A stretch of DNA of 64,000 nt, taken from the NCBI GenBank assembly GCA_907163375.1, contig CAJQUW010007069.1, positions 369,152 to 433,151 on the forward strand, in the 5' to 3' direction. The DNA is from Prostheceraeus crozeri (Eukaryota; Platyhelminthes; Polycladida; Euryleptidae). Under the pieces are notes generated by a model. That model saw only the letters and a list, made by a program, of their open reading frames with translations. It had not been told where the DNA came from and made no database searches. Of this stretch, positions 22,057-34,132 are shown piece by piece (the stretch's first letter is position 1; each line of letters begins with the position of its first letter). Made by a program: the position numbers and the translations under genes.

Positions 22057-23241
22057 TTAAAAAGTCATGTCATCCTCTTCACTATCTTCTTCCAGACGTC
22101 CACACTTCAAATGATGGCCATTGCAGCTACATGCGATTATGCATGCAGTTCCGTTTTTCGCACATGAACACTTTTGAAGGCAGCCTTTCTTGCATTTACA
22201 GAAAAGAAGTTTAGCAGCCGCCATTTTGCTCTCTTTTGTCATCATAACAGGAACTAATGCTCCCTTCTGATCCAGCTTTCGTCCAAATTTCAAGGGTGAA
22301 AGGAGACACGGATTTGATTTTGCTGCTTCCTTGTATAAGCTGAATTGACAAAGACTTCTCAAAACATGTTGATGGAAAGCATCTTCTGTTGGTGGTAGCA
22401 AGCGTAAGTCGCGTTTAGTGGAACTGAACAGATGAGCGCGTAAGCGGTCAAGAGAAAAACTGTACTCCGGTTTTCGATACAAACGACAAAAGAAGTCCCT
22501 AGCTTCATCAAAAACTGTAGAGCTAACATGTGAATCATTATGAGAAAAGTCAACTAGAAGTGAAAATACTGCATCGTGCTGATTGGAATCTGAAGATATT
22601 TCTTTGTCATTCAGTGTACGTTTGTTCATATATCGACTCCTGTGATAATGAAAATTGCTAGCCACCATATCTACACACGTTTCACCATGTCCTTTAATCT
22701 TGAATAACATGACTTCATCATTAATATCCTTTGCCTTCTTGTGTATAGCTCTTTCCCTCCCATCAGGCGTTGCAATGGCAATCAAGGTCCAAACTCCATA
22801 GCTATCTCTCTCTTTTTCACAAAGAAAACAGACAGATTTATTATATTCAAGAGATTTCCCAACCAAAGATGAAGAATCAGATCTTAGACGAATAGTCGAA
22901 TTGTCTAAAGAGTCCGACTTCTTTCCTTTCGTTTGCTTAGACCTCAACTTTATGTTATCCAATGTTCTCTTGAGTGTATATTTGCTACGACAGATTACAT
23001 GGACGATTGGTCTCTTTTCCAAGAAGGTAGCTTCATCCTCTAAATCACTCCAGATCTTCGCAAACAATTCATCCTTTCGTATGAAAATTGCCGACTTCAA
23101 TCCTGGTAAACCTTTGCTTGTTATAGTGGACGTTTTTCCATGTTTTTTGGATGCACTTTGACATATGATGCATTTCGAATAGTCAGGACAGGAGCTTGAC
23201 CGAAAGTAATGGTTCCATACTTGAAGAAGGATCTTGTTAAC
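22057..23241 (-). CDS. CXC-like Cys-rich protein, terminal exon
   Basis: A 394-codon terminal exon, opened by a TTTTTTCAG acceptor at 23242-23250. Its N-terminal ~60 residues hold CPDY-KCIICQ followed after ~50 residues by VHVICRSKY, a probable zinc-binding array. A middle region has CFLCEKE and an HYHRSRYMNKRT segment. The C-terminus (about the last 50 residues) is CKCKKGCLQKCSC...CIIACSC, resembling a tesmin/TSO1-type CXC domain. The same overall layout occurs in many uncharacterised invertebrate proteins of unknown role; I infer nucleic-acid binding only from the CXC resemblance. It lies inside the inverted arms of the element at 21038-24899. Confidence 0.7.
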   Translation of the reverse strand, partial: VNKILLQVWNHYFRSSSCPDYSKCIICQSASKKHGKTSTITSKGLPGLKSAIFIRKDELFAKIWSDLEDEATFLEKRPIVHVICRSKYTLKRTLDNIKLRSKQTKGKKSDSLDNSTIRLRSDSSSLVGKSLEYNKSVCFLCEKERDSYGVWTLIAIATPDGRERAIHKKAKDINDEVMLFKIKGHGETCVDMVASNFHYHRSRYMNKRTLNDKEISSDSNQHDAVFSLLVDFSHNDSHVSSTVFDEARDFFCRLYRKPEYSFSLDRLRAHLFSSTKRDLRLLPPTEDAFHQHVLRSLCQFSLYKEAAKSNPCLLSPLKFGRKLDQKGALVPVMMTKESKMAAAKLLFCKCKKGCLQKCSCAKNGTACIIACSCNGHHLKCGRLEEDSEEDDMTF

Positions 23242-23550
23242 CTGAAAAAAAGAAACGAAAAATGAAAATCGAAAAATGAGTTATCGACTTTAACATTAGT
23301 CCTATCTTCTCCACCATTTCTTCAGAAAAATCAAAGTTTCAAAATAAATCATTTTCTGTTTCTAATTATCATTTTTTTTCAAAATAATTTGCAAGTTTTT
23401 TTGGTATCAAAAAAAGTTGCGCAGGGGGGTTCTAGGAAAACTCATTTTCTGTTTGTCATTATCATTATTTTCAGTTCTCATGAAAAATGTGTACGATAAA
23501 TGACGATTTAGATTCAATGAGGGATGCTATAAAGATGGAAATTGACTTAC

Positions 23551-23657
23551 TTTATTCTCATCCGAACATTTCAGAAATGGAGGCTGAATGCGTTGTACAT
23601 GTGCCGCACACACGTTGATGTCGTTCGACACACGGTATGATGCAATACTTCCTTGCT
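23551..23657 (-). CDS. CXC-like protein, upstream internal exon
   Basis: A 107-base exon with a TTTGTAG acceptor and a consensus AAA|GTAAGT donor. It joins the terminal exon in phase (…CSDENK then VNKILL). It encodes a Cys/His segment (VCAAHVQRI...LKC) likely to belong to an N-terminal zinc motif. The initiator exon is not found; none is convincing between 23658 and 24148. Confidence 0.6.
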
Positions 23658-25215
23658 CTACAAATCACAGAGGTATAAATAGAATATGTGATCCATTACT
23701 TTTAAATCATTACCGTACCTAAAATTCACCGGTCGTGGCTCTCGAACACCGACAGCTAATTGATATCAATGCAGATTGCGAGAAATACTATAGCTAATGG
23801 TATTTCCGGGCGGAGGAAGAGTCGAATATTCCAAGCAAGTGACAACAGAAGTACACGAGGAGGATTGTTTGGATAACGCAAAGCGCAAGCATCGATAATG
23901 AACGACGTTAAAAATGTTACCCACTCAAGAACTTGTTTATGACGTCACAAGTTGTGTTCATCTCATTGGCCATCCTTTCCACTGTCGATGTACTACGAGC
24001 GCGAGTGTAACTTCACCATGGAACACAGCAGCTCACCGGTGATTCCAAATTTCTTGGAAATCCTGAGCTACGCCGCCAATAACAGTCAATTCCTCCTGCG
24101 CGGTCTCGGTGAAAATGTGGTGAACTACGCTATTGATAACTTCTTGATCCCTTGACCGGCTGAATAGGCCTAATGATAACTGACCGGCTGAATAGGCCTA
24201 ATGATAACTTCTAGTCAAAGTATTATCATTGATTTGAGAAGAATATATTTGTAAACTATGGATAACTATCCCCTGGTTGTGCCTAGGCTAACGGAATGCG
24301 TATGAATATCGATAAGACAAAAAAGCTGGTTTTATTGATTTTTTTAAAATTTGACCTATACAGAAATTTGACCTGTGATCACGTCATTGGGTCATGACCT
24401 CCAAACAACTGTTTCAAAAACTTCCCATGGGTACCTAGATGAGGTTACCGTTTGATTTTGAAGTATTTGATCGCTCCAAGGCAGTGAGTCAGGCGTCCTT
24501 TTAAGAAAAGTGCTATTTTTGAGTTTTGACCTAGGTTTTGTGACCTTTTGACCTCTGGCGACTTCGTTCTTTAACGTATTCACTTCCAACAAGATTTATG
24601 AGTGAGAGGACATCTAGACGATCAAAATGAGACGTCGTGCGTAGGTATACGTTGTTTCAATCCATATCTAGAGTTACTTTTGTGTTCCGTACTCACTCCA
24701 TGCTTTGCATTTTTAACATCGTGATAGTTTTACAAAGGTAGGCCTAAAGCAACTTTTGCAAGAGAGTTGGTATTGCTAACAACTGTTTTCTGATGTCCCA
24801 TACACCCCTTAACAACATGAAAGTGTTAAGAAAAGTATAGCAGGGGTGTCATTTTTACTTCGTTTTTAAGCACGATACGACGGCTTGGCTCCCAGACTAT
24901 TTGGAGGAACCATCACACAAGATTAACGTGAGGGTAAGAGGCAATGTCCTCAAACAAACTACTATTTCATTTTTGTCTCTGACGTGACCGTTGGTGCGTA
25001 GGTGTGATCGAGGCTGGGAAGGCTTGTCTTCTCTACTAAATCGCCGAGTGAAAAGACAATCCTTTTTTCACTTTCACGGTTCATTCCCTTAACTATTACA
25101 AGCTTCGCATGCAGCAGTGTCTCTGTACTTTTGTTTGACGGAGAAAGTTGACATCAAGACAGTGACAGATATCCACGAGGACAAATAGTTTGTTTGTATT
25201 ATGTTTCTGGTCTGG

Positions 25216-25313
25216 TTATAGGCTGGAGTCCGGAGTCCTATCATTTGATAGGACTCCGACTCCGACTCCAGCAAAAATAATAGGACTCCGGGACTCCGAC
25301 TCCGCATCCCTGC
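25216..25313 (+). repeat. GACTCC/GGAGTC-rich repeat, second block
   Basis: Alternating GGAGTCC and ACTCCGACTCC motifs, partly palindromic, that end at a TTTATTC junction with Penelope-like sequence, like the block at 20701-20756. Confidence 0.6.
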
Positions 25314-25660
25314 TTTATTCAACGCCAATTTTTCTTCTCGTGATAGTTCGCATGAGGAGGCTAAAGAAATAACCGATGTGCGATTTAATTCTTCATCAGT
25401 GACGGTGAGATTAGGTCTTACTAGGGATGTTTTAGTTCTAGAAAAGCGTCCATTATGTGGACGAGTTAATCGGATATTCATCTAATTAAATTCATCCATA
25501 AAAACATAATACTTTGCACGATGTGGCAAGTTAGATAATCAATTGAACTAGATCACCTTTAAAGAAACATGCCGAATAGATGATTGAGTCGAATTCTTCA
25601 TAGTTCTCTCACGCCAAGGACTTGAATAACACATGTCTTCATAATGTAATCTTAGATCAA
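25314..25660 (-). mobile_element. Penelope-like fragment
   Basis: The minus strand encodes SVISLASSCELSREEKLALNK, equivalent to the start of the reverse transcriptase in the outer arms, but with about 75 extra bases inserted in the N-terminal part (near 25395-25465). The downstream AT-rich flank (to about 25660) also matches that of the outer arms. Confidence 0.65.
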
Positions 25661-27599
25661 TACCCATTTCCACTTCCAATTTATGAATTTTTGCTTTCTT
25701 TTTTTTAATTCAGTCTACCTGAATCAATAGCTTCAGTGTTCTTTGAATGCAACCTTCATTCCCCTGGTACCGGTATGACATTCAGTAGCTCACAACATCA
25801 CAGAAAGGCGACATGGAGGATGAAAGTGATAAATCTACAAATATTGCAAACTTCCATGTCTTTTGTGATTTCTATTTTTATGATATAGAATAGCCTATCG
25901 TTACCGCTGCCTATGCAAAAATTTAAAACTGTTTGTAGTTTCAAATTGCATGGACTTGATGTCCTCTCACTACCTCTTTTCAACAGGGTTGAATGGTTTT
26001 TCCTACGAACGGCAAGTACCATGAACTAAAAATCGGTAAAAACCGTCCTGGTCAAAACCACAAGAATAAGAAAACTGGTCAAAGCTGGCAAAAAATGATA
26101 AATGTGTTTTCATGACAACTAGAATGAAATTCAGCAGATACACGAGTATAAGTGCATGTAATTTATACGATGCATTTGTAAAACGTGCGCAATCTCGAGG
26201 TTTATACTCTGAGGTGTAAATATCCAACCTATGGATTTTTTTGGCATATGAGGATACATGAAAATCCCTCGCATACATGAAAGCGTTTTGTAAATTTTAT
26301 TTACTTGATTCACTGATTGTGGAACACAAAATACATGATGAAATATTTTCAGGTGCAAGCAACACGTTTGTCTAAATAATGAAACATGCTTATGCAAGAT
26401 TGGTGTAAGTGCCATATAAATTGTGCATTTTGTGAGCAGGCCCATGCTTTCTTTCTCGCATGTGTTTCGCATGTATTAAGGCACATAGCATGCCGATTCG
26501 AAAATTGACACTGTGAGAGATGTATTAAACAGTGGCGTCGCGTGCTCCCTGACCATAGGCCTTCACTCGGCATTGGGATACTATTTCTATACGAAGCACT
26601 TTTATGTCACAACATTAATTTTCATAAAAGCTGAATTTTTAATAACAATTTTCCGAACATTTTTTAAGGTCAAGCGAAAGTGCACATGAGAAGTGATCGC
26701 TCATGTCACTTAACCGCCTTACTCAAGGAGCTGAGATCACTGTATCCCCATTCTGTCCAGACCACATTTTCTCGAGAAAAAAGGAGGCAAGGCGAACAGT
26801 TTCTTGCGTTTTTGACGGCCGGTCAGCCACTCACATGTTTGAAATTTTGATGCATTAAAATGTCTTGTGTATTTCTTATTTCTTTCTGTGTGAGTACTTT
26901 CGATTTCATATCAGGTGTTGGCCTACCTTGCTTGCCGACTGTCATCTTTTCAGCATATTCCCTTGGGACGAAAGGCGTGGTTATGATCTCATCTGCAGTA
27001 CTAAACATAGCGTCACATCAATCACGTAAAAACAAATTTTTGAATTCTACCGAATCTGGGTGTTCGAGTCAGATGCATTACTCTGCATTCATTGGAGAAC
27101 GCTCATCATCTGATCGCATTCTTGTCTGAACGTCATCCATCTGCTACTGTTGACGTATTGGCTTCTCTCACATTAAGCGAAGCTAGGAACAATTGGGTTG
27201 CGCTTCCCTTACTATATTTAGGCACCGCGCCTCGATCAAGAATTGTGTAGAATTTCATTGCAAAAATTGGAGAAGGAAAAGCATCATGTCTATCGGGAAA
27301 GCCAATATTTGCGCGGGCGCGTGCGCTTACTGCCTCACACGCACACAACTCTCTTTCGCTGTCTGAACATCAGTGCTGCTCCGTCTGAACACACGACTAG
27401 CTTGTGTGTCTAATTGTTCGAAGAAAACAGCTGTGATTCAAGCACGTGCTGCAAAACTGTTCACTCTTGAGGTTTATCGTCTGATTTTGAGACGGAAGCT
27501 GACACGAGAAGCTATCGAATTTAAATGAATGATGACACTTTTCATTTTTATAAATGTTGGTAAATAATTTTTGAGGATGCGCCGAAGGCCTCGCAGGTA
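25661..27599. other. No recognisable gene
   Basis: Intronic sequence without convincing coding potential. A short minus-strand frame at 26823-27008 has a plausible amino-acid composition (MTVGKQGRPTPDMKSK...) but no family match or splice context that I can see. Confidence 0.35.
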
Positions 27600-28150
27600 C
27601 GGAGAAGACGCCACTGGTATTAAACCGTGCATAGACAATTATGCGCATGCAATGATACATTCCTAGCAGGAATGCTGTTTATAACAATCGATGATTAAAA
27701 TAGTCAATATATTAAATCAATTATTCCTATGTACATAGAGCAAAATTTGTCAGCATTGTCTATATTTTTCAATAATTTATTGTTAATACCTATTTCTCTT
27801 TTCATCATAGCTAATTCAAAACTGACTGACATAATTGTCACAAGACATCAACTCTAAAATTATCATGTGTATATTCCACTAACAACAACAGATAGTGCCA
27901 CCATGAAATCATTAGCTTCATCAAGAAAAACATGATCACGTTCCTTACTTGCCTCACATAAAGCTGATGAAATCATATTTATTTACAGTCAATCCCTGAC
28001 AACCGTATACAAAAGCAAGATATGTTAGAATGCGATGTTTCAACATACCCTAAATATGAATTCCCATTTCCCCTGTTTTTACCACTTTCCCGATATTTAC
28101 CAGTTTTTCCATCTGCCGCGGTAAAAACTAGTTTTTCCTACATGATTGCC
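27600..28150 (-). repeat. Dispersed repeat R1, copy 1
   Basis: The complement matches 30500-31430 and 35460-36000. Shared landmarks are GATTGACTG...AAATA..ATGATTTCATCAGC, GACTATTTTAATCATCGA, and TAGGAATGTA...GCATAATTG. Copies are diverged and non-coding, so this is probably an old non-autonomous transposon family. Confidence 0.65.
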
Positions 28151-28644
28151 AACGCTGCCTTTCAATGATATTGCTCCTGATGAACATTCGTCAATATCTC
28201 TGTCATCTTGTTGCCGATTGAAACCGATAGACATTTAATAATTCATTAATTTTCGAATTTTGCAACGTTTTCAGATTCAGAAGGCATTGATTACGCATTG
28301 TTTATTCGATCCGTCGCCTGGAGTCGTTTTAGAAGAGAATTAATTTTTTTAAATTCACTTAGGCCTAGATTAAACAAAAGAAGGCCTCTCTCTTTGAGGC
28401 TATCGGTTTCAGACAAATCATAAACAAACTTTCGAAGACTTTTGGAAATAAATGTATTCTAAATATGCACTAAATTGTATTTTGCAGTCTCAGCAGATCC
28501 GACTCCGAAATAAAATCTTGAATGAATTCATTTATTACTTTCTTCCTGCATGTCGCTTTTCTGCGATCTTGTGAGCAATTAAATGTCATACCAAGGGAAT
28601 GAAAGTTGCAAAGGAAAGCAAAAATTCATAAATTGGAAATGGAA

Positions 28645-30520
28645 ATGGTTATTGATATAAGATATATAATATAATATATATACAAGAGGTGCATTTTTTC
28701 AATTCCTAGGTGTGAAAGAACTATAAAGAATTCGACTCAATCATCTATTCAGCATATTTCTCTAAAAGTAAATAAATTAGTTCGATTAATTATCTAACTT
28801 GCCATATTGTGCAAAGTATGATGTTTTTATGAGTGAATCTGATTAGATGAGTATCCGATTAACTCGTCTACAAAATCGCACATCGGCTATTTCTTTAGCC
28901 TCTTCATACGAACTATCACGAGAAGAAAAATTAGTGTTGAATAAAGGACTAGGATTTGCATTCAAACACAAAGAATTTGACCTTTATGAGCTTCCAAGCG
29001 CATCAAGATACTGTGCCCAAATGTTGCAACATGACCGATCTAATGCTACGAAGGCACATGTGATGGTCATAAAGATGTTCAGCAAATCAAGGTAAAAGAT
29101 CAGTAATTTAAGCAAAGAAGAATTTGACATTTTAATGAATTTAAAAAAAATAATGATATTGTGAAAACTTGCAGATAGGGGCCGAGTTGTCGTTGTTTTG
29201 GAGTAAATCAGATTACTGTACAGAAGTTCGCCAACTCCATAGTGTCACAACATTTAGTACGGAAGAAGTTGATCGAACCTCAATTCCTTCTGAAGAAAGT
29301 ACTGACTAATTAGACAGACTTGTTCAAATTAAAAAGCTCTCTTTAGAAAAAATAAAGCGGCCTCTTTCATCAACAATTTCATTATTCTATTAGCTTCCAA
29401 AAATTCACGAGATCATATCTCCTTGTCCGGGTCGACCGATAGTGTCTTCAAGTAATGGAGTTACAGAAAGTTGAGCCCCTTTATGTAGTAGATTTTTGGA
29501 TCTCAATCACAAAAAAAATACAGGAAGTGCATAGAGTGCTTAGAGATTGAACTAAACAGTGCAAGACTCTATAATCAAACCCTTAGCCACACAGGTCAAT
29601 CTTATCACAATCTTATCACAATCAAGGACACAGCGGACATCTTGACCAAACTCAATGTATCTTCCACTAAAATGAATGAAGACTTTATTTTGGTCGTTGC
29701 GGATGTGTCTTCTTTATATACTAAGATTCGTCATAAGATGGACTGAAAATCATATACGAAGCTCTTGAAACTCGACGGTTGAAGCCCCAAGTTCAAAATC
29801 TGCTTCAAAATTGACACACCATGTTCTAACGAAGAATACTTTCGGATTATACAGCAACTTTTTCACTCACTTTTTGCAAGGCACGGCGATGGGTAACAAA
29901 AATGCCTCCAGACTGCGCGATTGTTTTCATTGATTGGTTGGAAAAGCGTCTTGTCTCAAATGCTAATCCAATAGTGTAGTGGAGGTGTGTCAATGCTGCT
30001 AAAACAACATGCACATCATCAAGCATCATTTATGGTCTGAGTTTTAGAAGTTGTAATTGTTTTGTGTGCAGGTGAAACCCAAAGAAGTTTGAGAGGAAAA
30101 ATGGCAGAACATCGATTTGACGTCTGCCATGGAGATGAAGAAAGGGTGGTTTCTCATCATTGTATATGAAAATCAACACCTGGAAGAAGATCAAAGGTGA
30201 CAATATAGAGGAAATGATCAACAAGAGGTGCAAGGAACTGAAATTCATAAGCCAACTATTGACTGACTGGCCTCATCGCGAATAGGGAAGACATCAAATG
30301 AACATATTTAAATTGTGCGTGTAGAGCACATCATGTTGACTTCGGACAATGTATTGAATTTCACTTTGGTCGCGAAAGGATGGCGTTAAAAAGACAGCAT
30401 GGCGTTAAAAAGACCAGCAATCCATGAACCTAAATCTCTAACATTCCTATGATTTTTGTGATATTTTTGTGTAGAATATCTTGAACTAGCCTTAATAGTT
30501 GACCTTAATATGGGAAAACA
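28645..30520 (+). mobile_element. Penelope-like retroelement fragment, outer right arm
   Basis: This is the inverted counterpart of 14257-16131, nearly identical over long stretches. The plus-strand frame at 28847-29095 is residue-for-residue the same as the minus-strand one at 15686-15934. Small differences (for example a tandem GGCGTTAAAAAGAC near 30380-30410) show that the arms have begun to diverge. Confidence 0.75.
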
Positions 30521-31430
30521 GGTAAAAACCTGGGAATTTCAGGGAACGTAGGAAGCTTGCATTGTCATCAATTTAATAATAATAATTTCAATTAATATTA
30601 ATATTATCAATTATATTATATTAATCAATTAATAATAATTCATTTAAGCTCGAAACGCATTATGAAGGATCCTTTTTCGATCTGGTCGAGCAACAAAAAT
30701 TACATATTACCTTATTACAAACATGCCAATTACGCACAAATTACGTACATATCAATGACTTCTAGACGTTATTCAAAAAGTCATTAAAATAGAAATTAAA
30801 AGAAGCTTTCTTGAAGGTTTCAGTGATTCTGATTGACGGATTTGTCAGGCAAATCGTTGTAGATAGTTGGAGCTACAACAGAAAAGGACGAGCTTCCAAG
30901 CCCTATAAGCCCTATGCGACTGAAATGAACAGAGAGTAATTTGCTCTTTGAAGACCGAATATTCATTACTAGCCGAGGTATTCACATGGTTCGGGTCCGC
31001 ATCTCTATGCTGGTTGTTGTATCATCCAACTGCGACACCGTATCCTACCTTATCCTGCTTTTGTCTACGATTGTGACGGATTGACTGCAAATACATATGA
31101 TTTCATCAGCTTTATGTGACTGATGCGTATGGCATATGATCTTTTTTTGATTAAACCAATCATTTTATGTTGTCGTCAGAGGGATATACCTAATAATTTT
31201 GGAATGCATGTTTTGTAGGAATGTCAGTTTTGAATTAGCTTTGATGAAAAGAGGAAGTGCCATTTAATGATAAATTACAAAAAAACACAGACAATATCAG
31301 AAAATGTTGCCACACATGTGAATAGGCAAAGCAATGTTTTGATGTATTGACCATTTTAATCATCGAGTGTTATAAATAGCGTTCCTGTTAGGAATTTGTA
31401 ATTGTACTCGCATAATTACATGCGCAAAAC
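30500..31430 (+). repeat. Dispersed repeat R1, copy 2, with an AT-rich tract
   Basis: This copy carries the landmarks of the R1 family. Its left part includes a simple AT tract (ATTAATATTAATATTATC) at about 30575-30645. Confidence 0.6.
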
Positions 31431-33542
31431 TTTTGCAATATTTGATGTTTTTGTAGCCATATATCTGCACTCTGCATGCAAATGAAAATCGGTTTCAATT
31501 TCAAATCGGCACTTGAAGCTGTTGACAATTGCAGTCAAACTTAACCAACGACAAGTACAATCACTGATCAATAAATCCCAACGAGCAACTGAAGCAAAAG
31601 GTTCTGATTCGTGTTACGCTGCGAGGTAGCATTATTTGGATTGCCACTTGCTAACACTGTGGAATGTCGGCTCCAGTAATGTGCGAGGCAATCATTCACC
31701 CTACCATAACGGGTTGGGTGAATCGGTCCCGAATCGATTCGGGAAATAGAAATGCAGATCCACTCCAGTGCCTGGTATGGACATGGTTTAAGAGTGGTTA
31801 AGCCTACTTTCGTTCTCCCCCCCAGCTCCGCTGCATCCCAGCGTTCCTGAGTGCAGCTCATGTTTATGACCACAGTTCCAAAACATTGTTTAATACAAAA
31901 TGTACAATATCTATTGTCTTTCACGATGAAAATGATCTCACAAATCTCAAGAATGCAATTCTACTTGACCTTTAAAGTAGAGTTATTATCTCATTTACGC
32001 TTGCGACTTGAAATTCGATGATCGGATGTGAGAGGCACAAGTGAACATGAAAAAAATGATTATAAACTTCGTACCCAGGTTATAAAAGTCAATTGCATTG
32101 CAATAAAAGTAAATTAAATCTATCAAAATGCACTTAATTGATTGGCGTGATCAAATAATTGAAATTAATTGACAGCTCGATTTGCAATAATATTTAAGTC
32201 AGTTGATTGAAGGCTGCCACCACGCAACTTTGTAAGGAAAACATCGCACCTCCTATGGTTCTTTGAGATACTACTGAACAGATCTGTCACAAAAAGCTGA
32301 TAGCTTAAACAGTATTTGGCCGATAGGGAGCATTTAGGGTCTCTATCTTGCAAACCACGACGTTTTTATAATGACTCTGAAAAGTCTATTCTTAAGTCTT
32401 CTATTAAAAGTATTCTGTTGTGTTAGGCACTTCTTTCAATAATTATTAAACCTAGTCAATCTTATCATTCTCATTGAATCAATATTCACGTCCAGTAAAC
32501 ATGCATTTCATGCAATGTATACTCATCGCCCAATTCTCTACAACGTGACATTTGAGCTATTGTGCAACTGGCAAGCTTGTTGTACAAACTAGCGTGTAAC
32601 ACATCACGAATAAGTGTGATTTAGCATTGAAATCTATGACGTCTCTTTGAAGCAGACTGATTATCATTAAAATTGCAAGTCAGTACAATTGAACTTGCAA
32701 ATACATTACAATTATTGAGCTTCTTCAAAAATATATATTGTGATTATACTACTATTATTATTTCAAATTATACAGTAGCAAGAAATGGTAAGTAGATTCA
32801 ATTGTTGATAATATTTGCAATAAAGTAATGAAGCCAATAACTTGCAATATATCTTCCTGCTGCAATTAAAGCTAATTGAATGCACAGCCAAATGTGATTG
32901 TTAATAACTTTCTATAGCCCTCGCCTTCAGAATGGACCTACAAAATATGAGATCATAAGTGTGAATGTCTCAAATATGTTAAGTTTCCTTAGTATCCTTG
33001 TAGGCCTGTAAATCTTGCTTCAAGTGCCAGTGACGAGAAAGAATGAGTACGACAAAGCTGGTAGGTATGCTTGCATTCGAAAATTAATTCTGCTTCTATT
33101 AAAAACAGGATTCCTTCTTAATTTTATAGTTCATTGTATGTATTTCTTTATAACTACTTTTTTTACAAATTCATCTTAACTGAATGACTTCATGAAAACA
33201 TATCAACATGGGCCTAATGGTGACTATAGTCTGCAGCAGATCAAATCCCTTATTAACGCGCCGCATAAATGAAAATTCCAGTGTATAATATTCGAGAATT
33301 AGATAGCCATGTTGATGTGAAAACGGTAGTTGCTGCACAAGTTTCTTTTTTGCAGGTTCAGCATGATTCGATAGAATCTTGACTAATGATCTAATCAGTG
33401 ATTAGATAATTATGTAATCAGTATCACATATGCCTAAAATTTCAGTACTGATATAGCCTCAATTAATTCATACATATTGACATTAATCAATTAATTGATG
33501 ATCACTAATTTTTCGATATACCTCATGTTCGATCACTTTTGA
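31431..33542. other. No recognisable gene
   Basis: AT-rich intronic DNA between repeat R1 and exon 1. It contains one perfect palindrome (31727-31744) and no credible coding frame. Confidence 0.4.
31727..31744. repeat. Perfect 18-bp palindrome
   Basis: TCCCGAATCGATTCGGGA is a perfect inverted repeat in otherwise AT-rich intronic DNA. It could be a dimeric factor-binding site or chance. Confidence 0.4.
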
Positions 33543-33564
33543 ATTACCAAAAGATGCAACTCAC

Positions 33565-34110
33565 TTCAAACTGACAATCCCCATGCCTTTTGCACAGCTG
33601 AGTTAGTAATTTACGCGCAACATCCTTCTGATCTTTCCTTATTCTGAAGTCAATGTCATCATCGTAGGGAATCATTCCATGATGACGCCGAGCTCCCAAT
33701 AAAGAGCCGGAGTCAAGTACAAGGTCTACACCGGCCTCTCGAAAAACATGATTTATTCTGCGAAGATTACGACGAACCACGACACGATCCTGATGGGAGA
33801 ATTCACTATTTAAATAACAAGAAAAGCTCCGCCGAATCTGAGTGGCGTTAAGTGACCGTTTCGGGCCAAGGAGGTGAGCACAGCTGTCGGGGAGATATGA
33901 TAGAGTTTCCGGTGGATTGAAAATGTAGTATGCTGGCTGTAAAGAGACTCCCAGCAAGCGCAAACACTGAACTACAGGTGAGTCTTTCACAAACATTTGA
34001 AGAAGTCGATTTAGGACACAAATAAGTCCGAGAGATAGAATGAGCAAAAGGAAGTATCTCCGCCACGTCGTCATCTCGAGAATGGAGTGGTTGTCAATAT
34101 TCCGATTCAA
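33565..34110 (-). CDS. LicD/fukutin-family protein, exon 1 (N-terminal half)
   Basis: A 182-codon first exon ending at a GAA|GTGAGT donor in phase 0. Residues 17-37 (RRYFLLLILSLGLICVLNRLL without the final residue) form a single membrane anchor near the N-terminus, so the protein is a likely type II membrane protein of the Golgi or ER. Residues 130-157 carry the LicD signature: LVLDSGSLLGARRH, then IPYDDDIDFRI with the acidic cluster D150-D154. Family members transfer phospho-sugar-alcohol or phosphocholine groups onto glycans (bacterial LicD; animal fukutin and FKRP add ribitol phosphate). The substrate here is unknown. A CRE-like site lies 15 bases upstream of the ATG. Confidence 0.85.
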
Positions 34111-34124
34111 AGGTTCCGCAAGTG

Positions 34125-34132
34125 TGACGTCA
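34125..34132. promoter_or_regulatory. CRE-like site (TGACGTCA) upstream of the LicD-family gene
   Basis: A perfect TGACGTCA palindrome followed by CGTAGG, 15 bases before the initiator ATG. It matches the binding site of CREB/ATF factors. It may lie in the promoter or in the 5' leader. Confidence 0.5.

Larger units (their letters stand above)
21038..24899 (-). mobile_element. Element with ~0.7-kb inverted terminal arms carrying a Cys-rich gene
   Basis: The sequence from 21038 to about 21757 is repeated in inverted orientation from about 24149 to 24899 with few differences. Both outer ends read TAGTCTGGGAGCCAAG, so the target duplication may be TA (or none). Between the arms lie a spliced minus-strand gene and a short plus-strand frame (24020-24155) that stops right at the right arm. 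The right arm has an extra ~28-bp direct duplication (CTGACCGGCTGAATAGG) at 24154-24208. I do not recognise the superfamily. Long arms and an intron-containing gene without a visible transposase suggest either a little-known DNA transposon or a non-autonomous element that captured a gene. Confidence 0.7.
13486..33564 (-). other. About 20-kb intron of the LicD-family gene
   Basis: This is bounded by a GTGAGT donor (exon 1 side) and a TTTCAG acceptor (exon 2 side). It is loaded with mobile-element debris: Penelope-like fragments, a LINE tail, a TIR-bounded element with its own spliced gene, and dispersed repeats. The stretch 13486-14256 shows no recognisable feature. Confidence 0.65.

Noticed and set aside
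33544..34110. LicD domain as bacterial contamination
   Set aside because: The exon ends at a consensus donor, has an animal-type membrane anchor and continues in phase to a second exon; fukutin-type relatives are normal in animals.
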